DNA from: Microbacterium sp. oral taxon 186 str. F0373
Lineage (GTDB): Bacteria > Actinomycetota > Actinomycetes > Actinomycetales > Microbacteriaceae
DNA length: 64,000 nucleotides
Direction of reading: 5' to 3'
Assembly: GCF_000411455.1 (NCBI RefSeq)
Contig: NZ_KE150457.1
Span: 2,043,759-2,107,758 of the forward strand
The notes below the pieces were generated by a model that did not search any database, was not told where the DNA came from, and worked only from the letters and a program-made list of their open reading frames with translations. Each line of letters opens with the position of its first letter. Positions within the stretch are counted from its first letter, which is position 1. Positions 55,382 through 64,000 of this stretch are shown piece after piece. A program made the translations under genes and the position numbers.

Positions 55382-55389
55382 TGACCCCC

Positions 55390-56463
55390 GTGGCTCTTAC
55401 CATCGGAATCGTGGGTCTTCCCAACGTCGGCAAGTCGACCCTGTTCAACGCACTGACGAAGAACCAGGTTCTCGCCGCGAATTATCCGTTCGCGACGATC
55501 GAGCCCAACGTGGGCGTCGTGAATCTTCCCGATCCTCGGCTGGACAAGCTCGCCGAGGTCTTCGGCAGCGAGCGCACCCTTCCGGCCGCCGTCTCGTTCG
55601 TCGACATCGCGGGCATCGTCCGCGGCGCGAGCGAGGGCGAGGGCTTGGGAAATAAGTTCCTGGCGAACATTCGTGAAGCCGATGCCATCGCACAGGTGGT
55701 GCGCGGCTTCGCGGACTCCGACGTGGTGCACGTGGACGGCAAGGTCGACCCGGCATCCGACATGGAGACCATCAACGCCGAGCTGCAGCTGGCCGACCTC
55801 GAGACGCTCGAGAAGGCGATCGTCCGCTACGAGAAGGAAGTGCGCGGCAAGAAGCTCGACCCGGCCGTTCTCGAAGCCGCCGTCGCGGCGCGCGATGCAC
55901 TGCAGCGCGGCGTGCTGCTCTCGGCATCCGGGATCGACCTCGCCCCCATCAAGGAGCTGGGCCTGCTCACCGCGAAGCCGTTCATCTTCGTCTTCAACGT
56001 CGATGAGGCGGTGTTGACGGATGCCGCCCGCAAGGCCGAGCTGGCCGCGCTCGTCGCGCCGGCGAAGGCGGTGTTCCTCGACGCGAAGATCGAGTCGGAG
56101 CTGATCGATCTCGACCCCGAGGAGGCGGCGGAGTTGCTTGCCTCCACCGGGCAGGACGAGTCCGGCCTCGACCAGCTGGCGCGCATCGGTTTCGACACGC
56201 TGGGGCTGCAGACGTACTTGACGGCGGGTCCGAAGGAAGCGCGAGCGTGGACGATCGGCAAGGGGTGGAAGGCGCCGCAGGCCGCCGGGGTGATCCACAC
56301 CGACTTCGAGAAGGGCTTCATCAAGGCCGAGGTGATCTCGTTCGACGACCTCGTCACGCTCGGGTCTGTCGCCGAGGCGCGCGCGAAGGGCAAGGCGCGC
56401 CTGGAGGGCAAGGACTACGTCATGCAGGACGGCGACGTCGTGGAGTTTCGCTTCAACGTCTGA
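55390..56463 (+). CDS. ychF: Redox-regulated ATPase YchF (Obg family)
   Basis: A 357-residue P-loop protein of the Obg/YchF group that prefers ATP. G1 is GLPNVGKSTLFNAL, G3 FVDIAGIVRGASEGEGLGN, and the altered G4 (FNVDE in FIFVFNVDEAV) explains its ATP preference. The C-terminal TGS-type domain carries TYLTAGPKEARAWTI and ends DGDVVEFRFNV. The GTG at 55390 gives the standard VALTIGIVGLPN start; a longer in-frame extension runs back through the promoter. It is implicated in translation and stress (oxidative response) in E. coli. Confidence 0.96.
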   Translation: MALTIGIVGLPNVGKSTLFNALTKNQVLAANYPFATIEPNVGVVNLPDPRLDKLAEVFGSERTLPAAVSFVDIAGIVRGASEGEGLGNKFLANIREADAIAQVVRGFADSDVVHVDGKVDPASDMETINAELQLADLETLEKAIVRYEKEVRGKKLDPAVLEAAVAARDALQRGVLLSASGIDLAPIKELGLLTAKPFIFVFNVDEAVLTDAARKAELAALVAPAKAVFLDAKIESELIDLDPEEAAELLASTGQDESGLDQLARIGFDTLGLQTYLTAGPKEARAWTIGKGWKAPQAAGVIHTDFEKGFIKAEVISFDDLVTLGSVAEARAKGKARLEGKDYVMQDGDVVEFRFNV

Positions 56464-56510
56464 CGAAGAGCGCGAAACGCTGCACGGAGCCGGGCCCGAC
56501 GGTCTTCCCG

Positions 56511-57590
56511 TCAGACGGTGCCGCACCGTCCGACGATTCTGATCCGCAGGAGTCCGTCGATGCTCGTCGAGTCACGAATGCTCATCGATTCGATCGGAAG
56601 GTCGAGGCTGTAGCGGATGTCCTCGTGCAGCGCCCTGTCCGGGAGGTAGCCCGCGGCATCCCACACCCGGAGGAGCTGCGTCAGAGTGGCGGCGTTGTCG
56701 CTGGTCTGAAACTCGAGGGAGAGCGATGACGCTGAGCCGGCGGTTCCGCATGCGGACGTGCTCAGGGGGACGGCTTCGGGGATGATCGCGGTGCCATCTG
56801 CTGCGCGGACGGGCCCCACAGAAGCGGCCAGCGATCTGCGCAGCATCTCCACGACGTCGGCCCGGGTTCCGGGCAGGACGAGTGGTGAGGCGGGTGTCGT
56901 CGGTCGCGCACCGGCGGGCGGCGCCACGTCGATGTCGCACGTCGGTGTGCGATCGCGCCGTTCCGGGAGGGTGAAGGCGGGAGTGCCGGCGGCGGAGGGC
57001 GGCGCGGGCGCGACGGAGCGATTGTTGTTGTACCAGACGCGGACGATGCCGTCCTCGGTGGTCGCAATGTAGTTGCCGTCCGCGATCGGCTGGTATCCGT
57101 CGTCGCCGACCGTGCGAGCCACTCTGGTGGCGAGGATCCCCTCGGTGCGGTAGACGGATCCGCTGCCGGACAGAAGGAACGAGCGCTCCGCGACGACATA
57201 CCCGGTGTCGCAGGAGTCGGTCACGAGGGGACTCACGGTCAGCGGACCGGAGAGCGCGGTGGCGGCCGACGCCAGCAGCGTGCACAGGATGGCCGCGACC
57301 CGTGCCGGAACAAGCACCAGCCGCCATATGGCGGGAACACGAATCACGCACAGGCCGACGGTGAGGGCCGCGAACGCGAAGAATGCGGCCGCGGAGACGA
57401 GCTGTTCCGACCCGAAGCCCCCGACGAGCAGGACGGTGTCTCCATCAGATGCAGTATCGACGATCAGTGCTGCCGTCATCACCATGGTCGCCGCAGCGAG
57501 CACGAGACCCGCGACCCACGCACTGCGCCGCAGGCGACGAGTGGTGGTGCGTGATGCCGCCGGCCGGTCCGGATGCGCCGTGGTCGTCAT
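56511..57590 (-). CDS. Hypothetical membrane protein, extracytoplasmic C-terminal domain
   Basis: A 359-residue protein. The N-terminal part has an Arg-rich tail and about three membrane helices (about 25-48, 60-80, 88-115). The rest is predicted extracytoplasmic, with four or more cysteines (DSCDTGY, PTCDID, SACGTAG, GRCGTV) that could form disulfides, and a Pro/Ala-rich linker in the middle (residues about 195-240). I recognise no named domain. It is convergent with ychF and upstream of nothing coupled. Coding is supported by length, composition and normal stop placement. Confidence 0.65.
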   Translation of the reverse strand: MTTTAHPDRPAASRTTTRRLRRSAWVAGLVLAAATMVMTAALIVDTASDGDTVLLVGGFGSEQLVSAAAFFAFAALTVGLCVIRVPAIWRLVLVPARVAAILCTLLASAATALSGPLTVSPLVTDSCDTGYVVAERSFLLSGSGSVYRTEGILATRVARTVGDDGYQPIADGNYIATTEDGIVRVWYNNNRSVAPAPPSAAGTPAFTLPERRDRTPTCDIDVAPPAGARPTTPASPLVLPGTRADVVEMLRRSLAASVGPVRAADGTAIIPEAVPLSTSACGTAGSASSLSLEFQTSDNAATLTQLLRVWDAAGYLPDRALHEDIRYSLDLPIESMSIRDSTSIDGLLRIRIVGRCGTV

Positions 57591-57599
57591 GTCTACACC

Positions 57600-58031
57600 C
57601 TAGGAGCGCGATGATGACGCCTCGCGCTCACCGGCGACTGTGCCGCGGAGCGCTCGCATGTACCTGCGGCGTGCGACCTTCTGGGCGAGAAGGAGAACGG
57701 GGAAAGCGAACCGCCAGCGAGAGTCGTCCGCCGCGCGGGTCAGCGAGCGGATCGTCAGCACGACGTGTTCGCGGTCTCTGTGCACGATGAAGGCCTCTTC
57801 CCCGGAGACGGGGTGGCCGGCCAGGGTTCGATAGGCGAAGCCGACGCGATCAGACGTCTGCACCACTTCGACGACGTCGACGGGCTCTCGGATCGACACG
57901 CCGAACGCACGAGCAGTGATGAGGGTGCGGATGCCGACGGTGACCTCTGACGCGGGGGAGACGCAGGAACGCTGTTCTCGGCGTACGCGACGGCGTAGCC
58001 CGCGCAGCAGAGGGTCGAGGTCAGCGAGCAC
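57600..58031 (-). CDS. DUF1990-like protein, N-terminally truncated form
   Basis: A 143-residue product whose C-terminal half matches the DUF1990 family: VGFAYRTLAGHPVSGEEAFIVHRD, then VVLTIRSLTRAA and RRRYMRALRG. Typical members are about 160-170 residues and begin with a YTYAEVGAT-type strand, which is absent here; the first 45 residues are Arg-rich and unlike the family, so the 5' end may have decayed or the gene may start differently. GTG at 58031 is a provisional start, 26 nt after the zinc-ribbon gene. Confidence 0.55.
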   Translation of the reverse strand: MLADLDPLLRGLRRRVRREQRSCVSPASEVTVGIRTLITARAFGVSIREPVDVVEVVQTSDRVGFAYRTLAGHPVSGEEAFIVHRDREHVVLTIRSLTRAADDSRWRFAFPVLLLAQKVARRRYMRALRGTVAGEREASSSRS

Positions 58032-58057
58032 GCCCCCCGAAGCACGCAGACGCGGAG

Positions 58058-58198
58058 CTACGCGGGCTCTGTCGTGCGGATCGCGCCGCACGACAGGCAG
58101 GACCATGCGACGAGGAAGCGCTCGTCGTCCAGGATCTCGAAGCCCAGGCGGTCGCCGCACAGTGGACAACGTGGGCCTGGACCGGCGGGGGTGCGCAT
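58058..58198 (-). CDS. Small zinc-ribbon protein
   Basis: A 46-residue protein with two CxxC knuckles, RCPLCGDRLG and WSCLSCGAIR, separated by about 17 residues, the pattern of a zinc ribbon. No other domain. The ATG at 58198 sits on a run of GGGCC without a strong ribosome site. It is transcribed in the same direction as the DUF1990-like gene and may share its transcript. Function unknown; size and motif suggest a nucleic-acid- or protein-binding accessory. Confidence 0.6.
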   Translation of the reverse strand: MRTPAGPGPRCPLCGDRLGFEILDDERFLVAWSCLSCGAIRTTEPA

Positions 58199-58757
58199 AG
58201 GCCCAGTATCTCGCCGGTGACGCAAGGGTGGACTCCCCGCGGATGAGGCGACACGCCCGGGATGTGGGTGTGATTTGCTGGTTGGTGGTGTCCCGCGTAA
58301 GTTATTACTTGTTCGCCCCACAGGGAAGAGCGAAGGGCCGGAAGGCCTCGCCCCCTCAAGCGGAGAACCGAACCCCATCCCAAACCTCTCGGTAGAGAGA
58401 ACAAGATTTCTGGTCTAGGATGGGAATCCTCTCGCAGAAGCCGTCACCGGTCGCCACTGTGGATCTGAGATCCCGAAGCGCTGATTTGACAAGCTGCGCG
58501 AGAGGGATAAGATTGTGAAGTTGCCCTGCGGGCGAGGCTGGAAGGCTGAGCTGCGGGAGCGTCCGATCCTTGAGAACTCAACAGCGTGCACTTGTCAAAT
58601 GCCAAATTACCTCGTCCCTGCCTTTTGGTGGGGTGAGATTCCTTTGGATCAAGTCCGGCATTTTGGTGTCGGCATTATGGATTGTCAGTGATGGCATCCT
58701 TTTGGTCAGTTCAAACTCGCTGCATTGTCGTTTTCCCGATGGTGTATGCATTTTTTC
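58199..58757 (+). promoter_or_regulatory. rRNA operon promoter and leader region
   Basis: About 560 nt without a gene. Two promoters can be drawn: P1 TTGCTG (58275-58280) with TAAGTT (58298-58303), 17-nt spacer; P2 TTGACA (58486-58491) with TAAGAT (58508-58513), 16-nt spacer. Downstream is TTGAGAACTC (58570-58579), a motif common in actinobacterial rRNA leaders and linked to antitermination. ACTCAACAGCGTGCA (58576-58590) is complementary to 60440-60454 after the 16S gene and should form the 16S processing stem. The last 150 nt are AT-richer than the surrounding DNA. Confidence 0.65.
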
Positions 58758-63773
<5,016 letters not shown>

Positions 63774-63879
63774 CACCGTTTTGGTGCTTGCGTCCACTGA
63801 GTGGTTCTCGATGTACGGTCGAGAACACACACAAACATCACTCGTTTGATTGTTGTGTGCTTGATGAAACATCAATAGT
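63774..63879 (+). other. 23S-5S spacer
   Basis: 106 nt. It includes the 3' half of the 23S processing stem (63785-63809), a hairpin TGTACGGTCGAGAAC region and a longer inverted stretch around ACACACACAAAC. No tRNA or coding sequence. Confidence 0.75.
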
Positions 63880-63997
63880 GTTTCGGCGGCCATAGCGTGA
63901 GGGAAACGCCCGGTTACATTCCGAACCCGGAAGCTAAGCCTCACAGCGCCGATGGTACTGCAGGGGGGACCCTGTGGGAGAGTAGGACACCGCCGGA
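63880..63997 (+). rRNA. rrf: 5S ribosomal RNA
   Basis: About 118 nt with paired ends (CGGCGG near the start with CCGCCG near 63990), the loop-A/B segment CATAGCGTGAGGGAAACGCC and CCGAACCCGGAAGCTAAGCC typical of actinobacterial 5S rRNA. Exact ends are approximate; the window ends 3 nt later, so no operon terminator is visible. Confidence 0.92.
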
Positions 63998-64000
63998 CTT

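Noticed and set aside
56498..56512. Hairpin GACGG/CCGTC after ychF as a terminator
   Set aside because: Only a 5-bp stem without a T-tract; not strong enough to call.

Overview
The window is a chromosomal segment of a high-GC actinobacterium, very probably Microbacterium or a close relative in Microbacteriaceae. The evidence is the 16S rRNA sequence at its right end, the uniformly high-GC coding, frequent GTG starts, TANNNT-type -10 boxes only 6 to 8 nt before start codons, and actinobacteria-restricted families (DUF501, DUF4245, DUF4307, a DUF6264-like protein). Coding density is very high. Many gene pairs share 4-nt start/stop overlaps. There are no prophage genes and no CRISPR array. The only mobile element is one IS256-family insertion sequence.

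Layout. 1-5.6 kb: the 3' part of mfd, a convergent APC-family permease and a hexapeptide-repeat protein. 5.6-12.5 kb: ppc, nhaA behind a structured-looking leader, mazG and hisS. 11.6-16.4 kb: a MmyB-type regulator divergent from an MFS exporter with a palindromic operator between them, an SGNH hydrolase, and a GntR/YtrA regulator coupled to a membrane protein. 16.4-22.5 kb: an O-methyltransferase, enolase, a DivIC/FtsB division protein, DUF501, a membrane-anchored subtilase and a type II NADH dehydrogenase ending in a terminator. 22.6-25.4 kb: a short tRNA with a UAA (Leu) anticodon, then an amino-acid deaminase/aldolase gene cut in two by the 1,424-bp IS. The 8-bp target duplication is intact and removing the IS restores the frame exactly. 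25.4-31.8 kb: a sugar-lactone oxidase, LemA and M48 protease, an AI-2E-family permease with threonine dehydratase, greA and DUF4307. 31.8-44.8 kb: small membrane protein, hemolysin III, uppS, a class V aminotransferase-fold enzyme, PhoH, a two-component system, fumC, beta-carbonic anhydrase, DUF4245, xseB/xseA, ispH, and DUF6264 and MOSC proteins. 45-51.6 kb: divergent fba and glpX, rmuC, an exonuclease, and an alcohol dehydrogenase divergent from a methyltransferase. 51.6-55.3 kb: a three-gene Fe(III) ABC importer behind a DtxR/IdeR-like box. 55.4-58.2 kb: ychF and small or uncharacterised genes. 58.2-64 kb: a complete rRNA operon (16S-23S-5S, no spacer tRNAs).

Functionally this is mostly core metabolism: glycolysis and gluconeogenesis (eno, fba, glpX), anaplerosis and TCA (ppc, fumC, and carbonic anhydrase supplying bicarbonate), isoprenoid and cell-wall lipid supply (ispH, uppS), DNA repair (mfd, xseAB, rmuC) and respiration (ndh). 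The most distinctive signals are regulatory or RNA-level: the nhaA leader, a set of more than ten probable leaderless promoters, several clean palindromic operators, the short UAA tRNA, and the frame-perfect IS insertion. I did not find a convincing, wholly new multi-gene system; the nhaA leader and the tRNA are the best candidates for something undescribed.
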